Shown piece after piece: positions 16,865 through 26,464 of a stretch of 64,000 nucleotides of DNA. The translations under genes and the position numbers were made by a program. The notes under the pieces were generated by a model. The model searched no databases. It was not told where the DNA came from and saw only the letters and a program-made list of their open reading frames with translations. The stretch spans positions 1 through 64,000 of the forward strand of contig JAGWTZ010000003.1 in the NCBI GenBank assembly GCA_028868695.1, given 5' to 3'. Every line of letters begins with the position of its first letter. The first letter of the stretch is position 1. Source of the stretch: Alphaproteobacteria bacterium. GTDB lineage: Bacteria; Pseudomonadota; Alphaproteobacteria; Rhizobiales; Aestuariivirgaceae.

Positions 16865-17143
16865 ATGAGGAAGATTCTCGCAACAGTTGCCGTGGCCGCG
16901 GGTTTGGCGATGCTGGGGGCAGGGGCCGCCGAGGCGCGCACCCACCACAAGCATCACCACCATCACCATTGGCGCCACCACCACCACGCCTGCCACCACC
17001 GCAACACCACCAGCGATGATGCGCAGGACCAGGTGTTCTACACCGATCTCGCACCTTACTATGGGCTTGAACACCGTGTGGACACTGGCCCCACCTTCTG
17101 GCGCGATGAGCCGTTCTTCTTCTGGGGCTGGCACCACGATTGA
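16865..17143 (+). CDS. Small exported histidine-rich protein
   Basis: A 92-residue protein with a signal peptide (MRKILATVAVAAGLAMLGAGAAEA). The mature N-terminus is extremely histidine-rich: about sixteen His within roughly 25 residues, with one Cys, suggesting binding of nickel, zinc or copper in the periplasm. The C-terminal half carries aromatic residues (FWRDEPFFFWGWHHD). GGAGG sits five bases before the ATG. I know of no named family. It is likely a metal buffer, or possibly a structural His-rich protein. Confidence 0.7.
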   Translation: MRKILATVAVAAGLAMLGAGAAEARTHHKHHHHHHWRHHHHACHHRNTTSDDAQDQVFYTDLAPYYGLEHRVDTGPTFWRDEPFFFWGWHHD

Positions 17144-17197
17144 TCGGTTTCGCCCATCAGCCTTGATTCCGCGCCTGCAAGCGGGCATATGGGGCGC

Positions 17198-17533
17198 ATG
17201 GACCAGGAAGTGATCAAGCCCGACAAACAACCCAAAGGCAGCGTGCAGGCCTTCAGCCAGTTTGGCTGTTTCCTCGCCGCCGCTGGCGCCACGCTGCTAA
17301 CCTTCTGTCTGGTGGGCGTGGCTACCGTGGCTTCCGTCTGGGCCTTCTCGAAAATGCTGGGCCTGCCGGACGTGATCATTGAGGGCCTGCTGGCCGCCGC
17401 CGCCATTCCGGTGCTGATGGCCACCGTCTGGGTGGCCGGCCGCTCCTGGCATGTGGAGCAGCGCCTCGCCCAGGGCTTTGACATCGACACGCCGGTGTTC
17501 AAGACGGCCTATTATTGGCGCAAGCAGGCCTGA
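17198..17533 (+). CDS. Small two-helix membrane protein
   Basis: An unrecognised 111-residue protein with two hydrophobic segments (about residues 24-50 and 60-82) and a charged C-terminal tail. The ATG at 17198 follows GGGGCGC; an ATG at 17189 is also possible. It lies between the His-rich protein and the TerB-DnaJ gene on the same strand, with no visible link to either. Confidence 0.6.
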   Translation: MDQEVIKPDKQPKGSVQAFSQFGCFLAAAGATLLTFCLVGVATVASVWAFSKMLGLPDVIIEGLLAAAAIPVLMATVWVAGRSWHVEQRLAQGFDIDTPVFKTAYYWRKQA

Positions 17534-17570
17534 GCCTTTCCCTCCGCAAGGAATCCGCTAGAGTAGGCGC

Positions 17571-18254
17571 ATGACGGTCTGGTCCCGCATCACTGATTTT
17601 GCCCAAGGGGTGAGTGAAAGCCTCACCCATGCGCTGGGCGGCATCACGGGGGGCGACAAGCCGCCGGAAAAATCCGTGGCCTTCACCATCGGCATGATCG
17701 CCCTGGGCGCCAAGATGGCCAAGGCCGATGGCGTGGTGACGGATGAGGAGGTGCAGGCCTTCTCCGAGGTGTTCCACGTGCCGGAGCATGACCGCGCCGC
17801 CGTCACCCGCGTTTTCAACATGGCCAAACAGGACGTGGCGGGTTACGAAACCTATGCCGCGCAAGTGGCCAAGCTGTTCGGCCAGAAATCCCATGTGCTG
17901 GAAAGCGTGCTGGACGGGTTGTTCCACATCGCCAAGGCCGATGGCGTGGTTCACCCCGGCGAATTGGCCTATCTCGAAAAGGTGGCGGAGATTTTCGGCT
18001 TCACCGGCGCTGATTGGCTGCGCTTGCGCGCCCGCCATGTCGCCCTGAAGGATGATCCCTATGAGGTGCTGGGCGTTTCGCCCGGCGCGCGTCTCTCCGA
18101 GGTCAAGAAGCATTACAAGGCTTTGGTCAAAGAGCTGCACCCCGACAAGCAGATCGCCGCCGGCGTGCCCGAGGAAATGGTGCGCCTGGCCACCGAGCGG
18201 CTGTCGCGCATCAATGCCGCCTTCGCCGAAATTGAAAAGGCCCATGAGCTGTGA
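17571..18254 (+). CDS. TerB-DnaJ protein (DjlA-like co-chaperone)
   Basis: A 227-residue protein with an N-terminal TerB domain (two similar halves, each with 'MAKADGVV'/'IAKADGVV') at about residues 35-150 and a C-terminal J domain at about 165-227. The J domain holds 'DPYEVLGVSPGARLSEVKKHYKALVKELHPDKQ', written here in pieces around the essential His-Pro-Asp. Unlike classical DjlA no N-terminal transmembrane helix is evident. J domains stimulate DnaK. The next gene, a cell-wall amidase, overlaps by GTGA, a pairing I recall as common in Hyphomicrobiales. Confidence 0.88.
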   Translation: MTVWSRITDFAQGVSESLTHALGGITGGDKPPEKSVAFTIGMIALGAKMAKADGVVTDEEVQAFSEVFHVPEHDRAAVTRVFNMAKQDVAGYETYAAQVAKLFGQKSHVLESVLDGLFHIAKADGVVHPGELAYLEKVAEIFGFTGADWLRLRARHVALKDDPYEVLGVSPGARLSEVKKHYKALVKELHPDKQIAAGVPEEMVRLATERLSRINAAFAEIEKAHEL

Positions 18255-18991
18255 CCGGCACAAGCCTGCCGCACCGCTTCATCCCTTCCCCCAATATCAA
18301 TGACCGCCGCGGCGGAGAGCCCATCTCCATCCTGCTCTTGCACTACACCGGCATGAGTGATGCCGCCCGCGCCTGTGACTGGCTGTGCAATCCGCAATCG
18401 GAAGTCTCCTGCCATTATTTGGTGGATGAGCACGGCGCCATCACCCAGATGGTTGCTGAGGAACAGCGCGCCTGGCATGCGGGCCTGTCTTCCTGGCATG
18501 GCCGCGAGGACATCAACTCCATCTCCATCGGCATTGAAATCCACAACCCCGGCCACACCCTGGGCTATCCGGATTTTCCGCGCCACCAGCTGGAGCATGT
18601 CGCCGCCCTGTGCTGCGATATCACCCGGCGCCACGCCATCGCGCCGCGCCATGTGCTGGCCCATTCCGATGTGGCCCCCGGCCGCAAGATTGACCCGGGC
18701 GAGAAATTCGATTGGGCGCTGCTGCACAAGCTGGGTGTGGGCCACCACGTTGCGCCGGAGCCTGTGGGCGGCGGCACCTTCCTGCAATTGGGCGATGCCG
18801 GAGACCCGGTCACGGCCTTGCAGGGAATGTTGAAGTTATACGGCTATGGTATTGAAGCCACTGGCCAATATGACCAGCGCACCAAGCTGGTGGTCGAAGC
18901 CTTCCAGCGCCACTTCCGCCCCGCGCGCGTTGATGGCGTGGCCGATGTTTCAACCGTGGCCACCCTGCACAAGCTGCTGCGCGCGCTTTAA
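18251..18991 (+). CDS. N-acetylmuramoyl-L-alanine amidase, AmpD/AmiD type with peptidoglycan-binding domain
   Basis: A zinc amidase that cleaves the bond between MurNAc and the stem peptide. The Amidase_2 domain covers about residues 20-165, with zinc ligand His in 'LLLHYTG' and the pair His/Asp in 'LAHSDVAPGRKIDPGEKF'. A PG_binding_1 domain follows (about 175-245: 'LQLGDAGDPVTALQGMLKLYG' region). There is no signal peptide, so it may act in the cytosol in muropeptide recycling. The GTG start overlaps the stop of the DjlA-like gene. Confidence 0.9.
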   Translation: MTGTSLPHRFIPSPNINDRRGGEPISILLLHYTGMSDAARACDWLCNPQSEVSCHYLVDEHGAITQMVAEEQRAWHAGLSSWHGREDINSISIGIEIHNPGHTLGYPDFPRHQLEHVAALCCDITRRHAIAPRHVLAHSDVAPGRKIDPGEKFDWALLHKLGVGHHVAPEPVGGGTFLQLGDAGDPVTALQGMLKLYGYGIEATGQYDQRTKLVVEAFQRHFRPARVDGVADVSTVATLHKLLRAL

Positions 18992-18997
18992 GCTGGC

Positions 18998-19468
18998 CTA
19001 CTGCCCGCTGTCCGCGCCGCTGCAGGCATTCAGCAATCCCTCAAAATCGGCATCGGTCAGCGGATAGGTGGCGCTGTGGCCCTTGATGGCCACGCCCACT
19101 GTCTCGCCATTTTGCAGAGCCTTGGTGAGGGCATCGCTGACCTTGAACTTGCCTTCCACGGTCATGCGGTTGGCGGTCTGGTCCTTTGCTGCCGTGGCCG
19201 TCAGCGTGAACTTCGCGCCATCCACGCTTAGCACCATCTTGGTGCGCTCGCCTGATTTCAGCTTGGCGAAGCTGTCGGGCATATAGGCTGAAAGCGTGCT
19301 GCCGCCCACATCGCACCAGAAGGAAAGGCCCACGTCATCGGTGTCCGGCACGCCGAAAACCAGAAAGGCCTGATGGTCGGTGGCATCCAGGGTCCATTGC
19401 CGCTCCTGGGCCAGGGCAGGGCCTGCCAGCACCAGGGCAAGGCCCGCAAGAAAGAAAGCTTTTGTCAT
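18998..19468 (-). CDS. Exported protein of unknown function
   Basis: A 156-residue protein with a signal peptide (MTKAFFLAGLALVLAGPALA). The mature part is acidic and beta-rich ('WTLDATDHQAFLVFGVPDTDD', 'GLSFWCDVGGSTL'), with two well-separated cysteines. No named domain is recognised. The long open frame upstream of the ATG at 19468 overlaps the DUF4112 gene in another frame and is not coding. It may be co-transcribed with the DUF4112 gene, 55 bases upstream on the same strand. Confidence 0.7.
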   Translation of the reverse strand: MTKAFFLAGLALVLAGPALAQERQWTLDATDHQAFLVFGVPDTDDVGLSFWCDVGGSTLSAYMPDSFAKLKSGERTKMVLSVDGAKFTLTATAAKDQTANRMTVEGKFKVSDALTKALQNGETVGVAIKGHSATYPLTDADFEGLLNACSGADSGQ

Positions 19469-19523
19469 GGCTGGCCAGCATAGTGAATGCCAAGCCCTTG
19501 TCCACCGATTGACTGGGAAATCT

Positions 19524-19886
19524 TCACGCGGCAGCCATGCCGCGCTGGCGCAGGAACTCTTCCAGCATGTCCATGTTTTTGACATTGGCCATGTACAGCA
19601 CATCAAGAATGCCGCCCACCACTGGCACCGCGCCAATCCCCGCTTCGATGGCCACATTGGCCACCATTCGCGCCAGAAGGGCGCGCGGCGCGCCAAGCTG
19701 CCAGGCCTTGGTCACAAGATAGAGCGAGGCCAGCGTCATCACCACATCGCCGCCGATGGGGATGAGGCTGCTGAAGGCATCCGCGCCGAAGCGGAACCGC
19801 GTGAACGGCACGCCCCAGCCATTATCCATGAAGCGGGCGATCCACTTCAGGTTTTTCAAGGTCTTCAGCATTTCGGCTTCGGTCAT
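19524..19886 (-). CDS. DUF4112 membrane protein
   Basis: A 120-residue protein matching the DUF4112 family: 'RFRFGADAFSSLIPIGGDVVMTLASLYLV' region around residues 30-58, then 'VANVAIEAGIGAVPVVGGILDV' forming a second hydrophobic part, ending in a charged helix. The ATG at 19886 has GGGGGA eight bases upstream. Family function is unknown. It is divergent from rnpB, and no operon link to the cell-division genes is evident. Confidence 0.82.
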   Translation of the reverse strand: MTEAEMLKTLKNLKWIARFMDNGWGVPFTRFRFGADAFSSLIPIGGDVVMTLASLYLVTKAWQLGAPRALLARMVANVAIEAGIGAVPVVGGILDVLYMANVKNMDMLEEFLRQRGMAAA

Positions 19887-19983
19887 GGCGGCATCCCCCA
19901 AAATCCGCCAACACATCGGGAACCAATTGCGGCTTTTCAAGTGAGAGTTGACCGGCGGCACCATTTGCGCCTAACGCCTTCTG

Positions 19984-20373
19984 GCCAGTCGGCCGGATGG
20001 CCGCCCCCGCAAGGCCCGAAAGAGCAGCGGGGGAGGAAAGTCCGGGCTCCACGGGATCAGGGTGCCGGGTAACGCCCGGCGGGGGCAACCCCAGGGAAAG
20101 TGCCACAGAAACAAACCGCCGGCCCTTCGGGGCAGGCAAGGGTGAAAAGGTGCGGCAAGAGCGCACCGCGGCCTTGGCAACAAGGCTTGGCCAGGCAAAC
20201 CCCACCCGGAGCAAAACCGAATAGGGGTGGCGCGAAGCGCAAGCTTCAGGGCTGTTTCCGGCCTGCCGCCCGGGTTGGTTGCACGAAGCCTGTGGCGACA
20301 CAGGCTCCAGATGAATGGCCATCCAGCAGGGGGCAACCCCTGTGGACAGAACCCGGCTTACAGGCCGGCTGGC
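19984..20373 (+). ncRNA. rnpB: RNase P RNA (class A)
   Basis: The catalytic RNA that removes 5' leaders from pre-tRNAs. The universal cores are present: the 'GAGGAAAGTCCGGGCTCC' block near 20032 and 'ACAGAACCCGGCTTACAGG' near 20347-20365. The first 11 bases (GCCAGTCGGCC) pair with the last 11 (GGCCGGCTGGC, one G-U), defining helix P1 and both ends to within a few bases. ATTTTTC follows the 3' end as a likely terminator. It lies about 135 bases before the dcw operon. Confidence 0.95.
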
Positions 20374-20509
20374 ATTTTTCCGCCATTCATGGTTGCGCCG
20401 CCCAAAACCGCGCCCAAAGCCTTGAAATGAATCGCATTTGAAACGATTTGTTAAGAATGCGCGGGGCATGTTGCGCTTGGTTAACAAGTTCTCAATCCAG
20501 CCCCTGTCC

Positions 20510-21529
20510 ATGCCTGAAGCCCAAGCCCCAACCCCGCGCGATGCGCAGCGCCACGTGCCCGTGATGCTGCCTGAAGTGCTGCGCGCGTTGCAGCCCGAAA
20601 CGGGCGGCATTTTCGTGGATGGCACTTTCGGCGCCGGCGGCTACACCCGCGGCATCCTGCAATCTGCCAACGCGCAGGTGATCGCCATTGACCGTGACCC
20701 TTCGGCCATCGCCGCGGGGCAGGCGCTGGTCAAGGAATTTGCGCCCCGCCTGCGCCTCGTTCATGGCGCCTTTTCCAGCCTCAAGGAATTGCTGGCGGAG
20801 CTGGGCGTGGCCAAGGTGCAAGGCGTGGTGCTCGATATCGGCGTTTCCTCGATGCAGCTGGATGAGGCAGGGCGCGGCTTCTCCTTCATGAAGGATGGCC
20901 CGCTGGACATGCGCATGGCCCAGGCAGGCAAGTCGGCGCGCGATTATGTCAACGCCCTTTCTGCCGAAGACCTTGCCAATATCGTTTTCATTTTCGGAGA
21001 AGAGCCACGCTCGCGCGCCATTGCCCGCGCCATTGTGAAGGCCCGCAGCGAAGCCCCGCTGATGACCACGCTCGATCTGGTGCGCGCCGTTGAGCGCGCC
21101 ACCGGCCCGCAGCGCGCCACTGACCGGACCCACCCCGCCACCCGCACCTTTCAGGCCTTGCGCATTTTCGTGAATGCCGAGCTCGATGAACTGGCGGCAG
21201 CGTTGCTGGCGGCGGAGGAGGTGCTCGAAGAGGGCGGCCGCCTCGTCATCGTCACCTTCCATTCACTGGAAGACCGCATCGTGAAGCGCTTCTTCACCGC
21301 CCGCGCCGGGCGGGAGCCACAAGGCTCGCGCCACCAGCTTGTGGCCGCCGCGCCGCCGCCCGCCACTTTCACACAGACTGAAAAGGGCGCGGTTGCCGCC
21401 AGCGAGGCCGAGGCCCGCGCCAATGCCCGCGCCCGCTCGGCCAAGCTGCGCTTTGGCATCCGCACCGCCGCCCCGCCAACCCCGCTTGCGCCCGAGGCCT
21501 TTGGCCTGCCGCGGCTGGAGAAACACTGA
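20510..21529 (+). CDS. rsmH: 16S rRNA m4C1402 methyltransferase
   Basis: Methylates N4 of C1402 in 16S rRNA; it is the usual early gene of the division/cell-wall cluster (mraW). From this start it has 339 residues, with '[11 protein letters not shown]', the SAM site '[15 protein letters not shown]', '[21 protein letters not shown]' and '[12 protein letters not shown]'. The ATG at 20510 places 17 residues before the conserved start, as in homologues; ATG 20468 and TTG 20438 are alternatives, and no start has a strong ribosome site. The stop overlaps ftsL (TGATG). mraZ, usually just upstream, is absent. Confidence 0.94.
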   Translation: MPEAQAPTPRDAQRHVPVMLPEVLRALQPETGGIFVDGTFGAGGYTRGILQSANAQVIAIDRDPSAIAAGQALVKEFAPRLRLVHGAFSSLKELLAELGVAKVQGVVLDIGVSSMQLDEAGRGFSFMKDGPLDMRMAQAGKSARDYVNALSAEDLANIVFIFGEEPRSRAIARAIVKARSEAPLMTTLDLVRAVERATGPQRATDRTHPATRTFQALRIFVNAELDELAAALLAAEEVLEEGGRLVIVTFHSLEDRIVKRFFTARAGREPQGSRHQLVAAAPPPATFTQTEKGAVAASEAEARANARARSAKLRFGIRTAAPPTPLAPEAFGLPRLEKH

Positions 21530-21879
21530 TGATCAAGCTCGCCAATGCCTTCCTCGTGGTCAATGTGCTGATTGCCGCCTTCTTCCTCTATTCGCTGGAG
21601 CACGCCACCCGCGCGCTGGAGCGCAATATCGCCAAAACAGAGAAATCCATCACCGATGAGCGTGAGCGCATCAAGCTGCTCAACGCCGAATGGGCCAGCC
21701 TCACCCGGCCGGACCGCATCCAGAAAATGGCTGAGGAACAGCTGGGCCTGAAAACGATTCAGGCACAGCAATTCGTGCCGCTCGCCGACATCGGCGCCAA
21801 GGTGCCGCAAACCCCACCGGTGAAGCTGGAAGCCCAGAACGCCGACGCCATTGGCAAAATGCTGGAGACATTGCAGTGA
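21529..21879 (+). CDS. ftsL: Cell division protein FtsL
   Basis: A 116-residue bitopic membrane protein with one N-terminal helix (about residues 5-22) followed by a coiled coil ('RALERNIAKTEKSITDERERI') and a short conserved 'RPDRIQKMAEEQLGL'. In the divisome it joins FtsB and FtsQ and activates FtsW-FtsI. The start overlaps rsmH by one base, and the stop overlaps ftsI by four bases (GTGA). Sequence conservation in this family is low; position and architecture support the call. Confidence 0.9.
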   Translation: MIKLANAFLVVNVLIAAFFLYSLEHATRALERNIAKTEKSITDERERIKLLNAEWASLTRPDRIQKMAEEQLGLKTIQAQQFVPLADIGAKVPQTPPVKLEAQNADAIGKMLETLQ

Positions 21880-23582
21880 ACGACACCAGCCAGGAATTTG
21901 CCTCCCCCGCCAATCGCGGCAAGCTGAAGGGGCAGAACCGCATCCGCCTTCTGGGCATTGCCTTCACCGCCTTCTTTGCCGCCATCGCCGTGCAATTGGG
22001 CCAGCTTACGCTGCTGCATCATGCTGCCGCGGTGAACCCCGAACTCGCCGCCCATGAGCCGCGCCAGCCGCGCCCCGATATCGTGGACCGCAACGGCGTG
22101 GTCATGGCCACCGACATTTCCGTTTCATCGCTCTATGCCGATCCGCGCAAGATCCTCGATGTCGATGAGGCGGTGGAAAGCCTCACTGCCAACATTCCTG
22201 ATCTGGACGCAAAGTCCCTGCGCGAAAAGTTGAAGCAGCCGGGCCGCGCCTTCGTCTGGCTCAAGCGCCAGGTGGGGCCTGAGCAGCGCGATGCCATCTA
22301 CAATCTCGGCATTCCCGGGGTGGGCTTCGTGGAAGAGCGCAAGCGCGTTTATCCTGAAGGCCGCCTCGGCGCCCATACCGTTGGCTATGTGGACGTGGAT
22401 ACCAAGGGCATCGCCGGTGTCGAGAAATTCCTTGATGACCAAGGTGCCCTCTACACCGCCTCCCTGAACGAGCCGGGAACCCACACCAGTGCTCCCGCCG
22501 AACTCGCCATGGACACGCGCGTGCAGCAGGCGGTGACCGATGAGGTCTCCAAGGCCATCATCAAGTTCAAGGCCAAATCCGGCGGCGGCATCATCCTGAA
22601 TGTCGAAACCGGTGAGATCATCGCGCTCGCCTCGCTGCCTGACTACAACCCAAATGCCGAAGACAAGCACCTCACCTCAGACCAGCAGAACAAGATGACT
22701 AGCGGCGTCTATGAGCTGGGCTCGGTGATCAAGGCCGTCACCTTTGCCATGGCGCTGGATTCCGGCACCGCCAGCCTTGCCTCGCATTTTGCCACCGGCG
22801 CGCCGCTGCAAATCGGCAAGTTCCGCATCCATGACCTTCACCCCCATGCCTCGCAATCGCTGGAAGAGGTGTTCACCAACTCATCGAACATCGGCACGGC
22901 CAAGATGGCCCTGGCCGTGGGCCTTGATAATCACATGGAATTCCTGCAGCGCGTCGGCCTGCTGGAAAAGCTGGTCACCGAAGTGCCGGAAAGTGCCCGC
23001 CCGCTTTTGCCCCGCCATTGGAGCAAGCTCGCCTCCGCCACTGCCGCTTTCGGCCATGGTTTTGCCGTACAACCCCTGCAAGGCTTGTCCGTGATTGCTG
23101 ATTTGATCAATGGCGGCATGGCCGTGCCCCCCACTTTCCTCAAGCGCTCCAAGGAAGAGGCGCAGGCCCTGGCGCACCGCATCATCAAGCCCGAAACCTC
23201 AGACACCATGCGCTATCTCTTCCGCGCCAATGTCGAGAAAGGCACCGGCGAAAAGGCCGACGTTTTGGGCTACCGCGTGGGTGGAAAGACAGGCACCGCC
23301 GAAAAGGTGGTGCATGGCCATTACTCGAAAGACAAGAGCCTCGCCTCCTTCATCGGCGCCTTCCCGATGGATCATCCGAAATATGCCATTCTGGTGATGC
23401 TGGATGAGCCGCAGGCCATTCCCGGCACCTATGGCTTCTCGACTGCGGGCTGGAACGCCGTGCCCACCGCATCCAACATCATCGCCCGCGTGGCCCCCAT
23501 CCTCGGCATTGAGCCGCAGTTCTCGCCGGAGGATCTGGACAAGCTTGCCAAGCAGGCCAAGGCCCAGAAGAAAGAGGGCTGA
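21876..23582 (+). CDS. ftsI: Division-specific transpeptidase FtsI (PBP3)
   Basis: A class B penicillin-binding protein that cross-links septal peptidoglycan with FtsW. It has 568 residues: one N-terminal membrane helix (about 24-46), the dimerisation region with 'RPDIVDRNGVVMATD', and the transpeptidase domain. The active-site motifs are intact: SxxK as 'YELGSVIK', SxN as 'TNSSN' and KTG as 'GGKTGTAEK'. It starts with GTG inside the ftsL stop region. murE follows three bases after its stop. Confidence 0.95.
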   Translation: MNDTSQEFASPANRGKLKGQNRIRLLGIAFTAFFAAIAVQLGQLTLLHHAAAVNPELAAHEPRQPRPDIVDRNGVVMATDISVSSLYADPRKILDVDEAVESLTANIPDLDAKSLREKLKQPGRAFVWLKRQVGPEQRDAIYNLGIPGVGFVEERKRVYPEGRLGAHTVGYVDVDTKGIAGVEKFLDDQGALYTASLNEPGTHTSAPAELAMDTRVQQAVTDEVSKAIIKFKAKSGGGIILNVETGEIIALASLPDYNPNAEDKHLTSDQQNKMTSGVYELGSVIKAVTFAMALDSGTASLASHFATGAPLQIGKFRIHDLHPHASQSLEEVFTNSSNIGTAKMALAVGLDNHMEFLQRVGLLEKLVTEVPESARPLLPRHWSKLASATAAFGHGFAVQPLQGLSVIADLINGGMAVPPTFLKRSKEEAQALAHRIIKPETSDTMRYLFRANVEKGTGEKADVLGYRVGGKTGTAEKVVHGHYSKDKSLASFIGAFPMDHPKYAILVMLDEPQAIPGTYGFSTAGWNAVPTASNIIARVAPILGIEPQFSPEDLDKLAKQAKAQKKEG

Positions 23583-23585
23583 CGC

Positions 23586-25043
23586 ATGACCACGCTGCTC
23601 AGCCACCTGCTCGGCGCCGACGCCGCGCTGCCAAATGGCAAGGATGCCGTCATCACCGGCCTGACGGCAGACAGCCGCGAAGTGAAGCCTGGCTTCCTCT
23701 TTGCCGCGCTGCCGGGCACCAAGGTGGATGGTGCGCAATTCATCGCCAAGGCCTTTGAGGCACGGGCCGCCGCCGTGATCTGCGCCAAGGGCGCCTATGC
23801 CGGCCCGCATCCGGTGATCGCCGTTGACAATCCGCGCCGCCTGCTGGCGCTGGCCGCCGCGCGCTTTCATGATGCACAGCCCGAAACCATCGTGGCGGTC
23901 ACGGGCACCAACGGCAAGACATCGGTTTCGGTTTTCGTCCGCCAGATTTGGGCCGCCATGGGCTTCCGCGCCGCCAGCCTGGGCACCATTGGCGTGGTTG
24001 GCCCAGATGGCGCGGAATATCTCGCCCACACCACGCCAGACCCCGTGCAGCTTGCGGCCCTTGCCGCCAAGCTGCGGCAGGATGGAGTGAAGCATCTGGC
24101 CATTGAAGCCTCCAGCCATGGGCTGGAGCAGAACCGCCTTGATGGCCTGCGCCTTTCGGCCGGGGCCTTCACCAACATCACGCGTGATCATCTCGATTAT
24201 CACAAGACGTTTGAGAATTATTTTGCCGCCAAGCTGCGCCTTTTTGATGCGCTGCTGCCGCAAGGCGCACCCGCCGTCATCAACATGGATGTGCCGGAGT
24301 CAGCGCAAGTGGTGGCCCATGTTCTCAAGGCGGGCCTGCGCCCATTTAGGGTTGGCCGGAATGGCGTTGAGTTGAAATTGCTCGACGTGAAGCAGGCCGG
24401 GCTGGAGCAGCTTCTCACCGTTGAAACAGCCGCCGGCCGCTATGAAGTCGCGCTGCCGCTGGTGGGGGATTTCCAGGTCTCCAACGCGCTGGTGGCCGCA
24501 GGCCTGGTTATTGCCGTGGGCGGCGAGCCGGTGCAAACCCTGCACGCGCTTGAAAGCCTGAAGGGCGCCAAGGGCCGGCTCGATTGGGTGGGCAATGCGG
24601 CTTCCGGCGGCGGCGTGTTTGTCGATTATGCCCACACGCCGGATGCCTTGGAAAATGTCTTGCGCGCCTTGCGCCCGGCCACAACGGGTCGCCTGATCGT
24701 GGCCTTCGGCTGCGGTGGCGACAGGGACAAGGGCAAGCGCCCGCAAATGGGCGAAATCGCCACGCGCCTGGCCGATCATGTGATCGTGACTGATGACAAC
24801 CCGCGCAGCGAGGAGGCGGCGCAAATCCGCCGCGAGATTCTGGCCGGCGCCAAGGGTGCAATTGAAATAGGAGACCGCGCCAAGGCCATCCGCGCAGGCG
24901 TGGAGATGATGCAGCCGGGAGATGTTTTCCTGGTGGCGGGCAAGGGCCATGAGGAAGGCCAGATCGTGGGCGGCAAGGTTCTGCCCTTCAGTGATCATGA
25001 GGCAGTGCGCGCAGCGCTGCGGGGGGAAGACTATCATGGCTGA
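23586..25043 (+). CDS. murE: UDP-MurNAc-L-Ala-D-Glu:meso-DAP ligase
   Basis: Adds the third stem-peptide residue in the cytosol. The 485-residue Mur ligase has the ATP loop 'VTGTNGKTSVSV', the carbamoyl-lysine region and the central block 'VDYAHTPDALENVL'. The specificity motif is Asp-Asn-Pro-Arg ('VTDDNPRSEE'), diagnostic of meso-diaminopimelate rather than lysine. GAGGG eight bases before the ATG is a good ribosome site. The last eight bases overlap murF. Confidence 0.96.
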   Translation: MTTLLSHLLGADAALPNGKDAVITGLTADSREVKPGFLFAALPGTKVDGAQFIAKAFEARAAAVICAKGAYAGPHPVIAVDNPRRLLALAAARFHDAQPETIVAVTGTNGKTSVSVFVRQIWAAMGFRAASLGTIGVVGPDGAEYLAHTTPDPVQLAALAAKLRQDGVKHLAIEASSHGLEQNRLDGLRLSAGAFTNITRDHLDYHKTFENYFAAKLRLFDALLPQGAPAVINMDVPESAQVVAHVLKAGLRPFRVGRNGVELKLLDVKQAGLEQLLTVETAAGRYEVALPLVGDFQVSNALVAAGLVIAVGGEPVQTLHALESLKGAKGRLDWVGNAASGGGVFVDYAHTPDALENVLRALRPATTGRLIVAFGCGGDRDKGKRPQMGEIATRLADHVIVTDDNPRSEEAAQIRREILAGAKGAIEIGDRAKAIRAGVEMMQPGDVFLVAGKGHEEGQIVGGKVLPFSDHEAVRAALRGEDYHG

Positions 25044-26463
25044 ACGGCCGCTCTGGACAGTGCAGGAACTTCTGGCCGCCACCGGCGGCAAGCTGCTGGG
25101 CGAGGTGAAGGCCCCGCTGAACGGCGTTTCCATCGACACCCGAACCATCGCCGCGGGAGATATTTTCATCGCGCTCAAGGGCGAAAGCCGTGATGGCCAT
25201 GATTTCGTGGCCCAGGCCCTGCAGGCTGGTGCTGGCCTTGCGGTGGTCGCCCAGGTGAATGATGCCATGCAGGCGGCGGGCGCGCTGCTGCAGGTGCAGG
25301 ATGATCCCTTGCGCGGCCTTGAAGCCATGGGCCGCGCCTCGCGCAACTGGAACAAGGGCAAGGCCATCGCCGTCACCGGCAGTGTCGGCAAGACTTCGAC
25401 CAAGGAGATGCTGCGTGTCGCCTTCGCCGCTTCGGGCAAGACCCATGCCTCCGCCGCCTCCTACAACAATCATTGGGGTGTGCCACTCACCCTGGCGCGC
25501 ATGCCTCGTGATGCGGCCTATGGCATTTTTGAAATCGGCATGAACCACGCGGGCGAGATCACCCCGCTGGTGGCCATGGCGCGGCCGCATGTGGCGATCA
25601 TCACCACCATCGCGGCAAGCCATCTGGGCCATTTCCATTCGCTGGATGACATCGCCGAAGCCAAATCCGAAATCCTCAGCGGCGTTGAGCCGGGCGGCGC
25701 CGCCGTGCTGAACCGGGATTCGCCTTATTTCGATTTCCTGAAATCCCGCGCTGCCATCAACAAGATTTCCCATGTCATCGGCTTTGGCGAGCATGAGGCG
25801 GCGGATGTGCGCCTGAAACAGCTGGCCCTGCACGCCACCTGTTCCTGCATCACCGCCGATGTGATGGGCGATCTCGTCACCTTTAAGCTCGGTGTGCCGG
25901 GCAAGCACATGGCGCTGAATTGCCTGTCTGTCCTTGCCGCCGTGAAGCTGGCAGGGGCCGATCTCGCCCGCGCCACGCTGGCGCTGGCCGAAGCCAGGCC
26001 CGCCAAGGGCCGCGGCGGCCAGGAGCTGCTGTCCACCCCGCGTGGAGACATCCTGCTGCTTGATGAAAGTTACAACGCCAACCCGGAATCCATGGCCGCC
26101 GCACTGGCCCTTCTGGCCACGGCCGCCAAGGGCCGCAAGGGCCGCAAGATCGCCGTTCTGGGCGACATGCTGGAGCTGGGGGAGTTCAGCGCCGCGCTGC
26201 ACAAGGGCCTGGCAAAAACATTGGACGAGGCAGGGATCGACCGCCTATACGCCGCGGGTCCCATGATGCGCCATTTGTGGGAGGCCGTGCCGCCCGCGCG
26301 CCGCGCTGCCTATGCCGAAACCTCGGCGGAATTGGCCGGCCTTCTGGCTGGCGATCTCGCTGCCGGGGACAGCCTGGTGGTCAAGGGTTCGCTGGGCAGC
26401 AAGATGGGCCCCGTTGTCGAGGCGCTGCGCAAGCAGTTTCCGCCCGTGAAGAAAGAGAATTGA
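25036..26463 (+). CDS. murF: UDP-MurNAc-tripeptide:D-Ala-D-Ala ligase
   Basis: Adds D-Ala-D-Ala to complete the UDP-MurNAc-pentapeptide. It has 475 residues with the P-loop '[14 protein letters not shown]', '[20 protein letters not shown]', 'GMNHAGEI' and '[17 protein letters not shown]'. The ATG at 25036 lies within the end of murE; an open frame continues upstream into murE but is not coding. mraY starts one base after its stop. Confidence 0.96.
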   Translation: MAERPLWTVQELLAATGGKLLGEVKAPLNGVSIDTRTIAAGDIFIALKGESRDGHDFVAQALQAGAGLAVVAQVNDAMQAAGALLQVQDDPLRGLEAMGRASRNWNKGKAIAVTGSVGKTSTKEMLRVAFAASGKTHASAASYNNHWGVPLTLARMPRDAAYGIFEIGMNHAGEITPLVAMARPHVAIITTIAASHLGHFHSLDDIAEAKSEILSGVEPGGAAVLNRDSPYFDFLKSRAAINKISHVIGFGEHEAADVRLKQLALHATCSCITADVMGDLVTFKLGVPGKHMALNCLSVLAAVKLAGADLARATLALAEARPAKGRGGQELLSTPRGDILLLDESYNANPESMAAALALLATAAKGRKGRKIAVLGDMLELGEFSAALHKGLAKTLDEAGIDRLYAAGPMMRHLWEAVPPARRAAYAETSAELAGLLAGDLAAGDSLVVKGSLGSKMGPVVEALRKQFPPVKKEN

Positions 26464-26464
26464 G

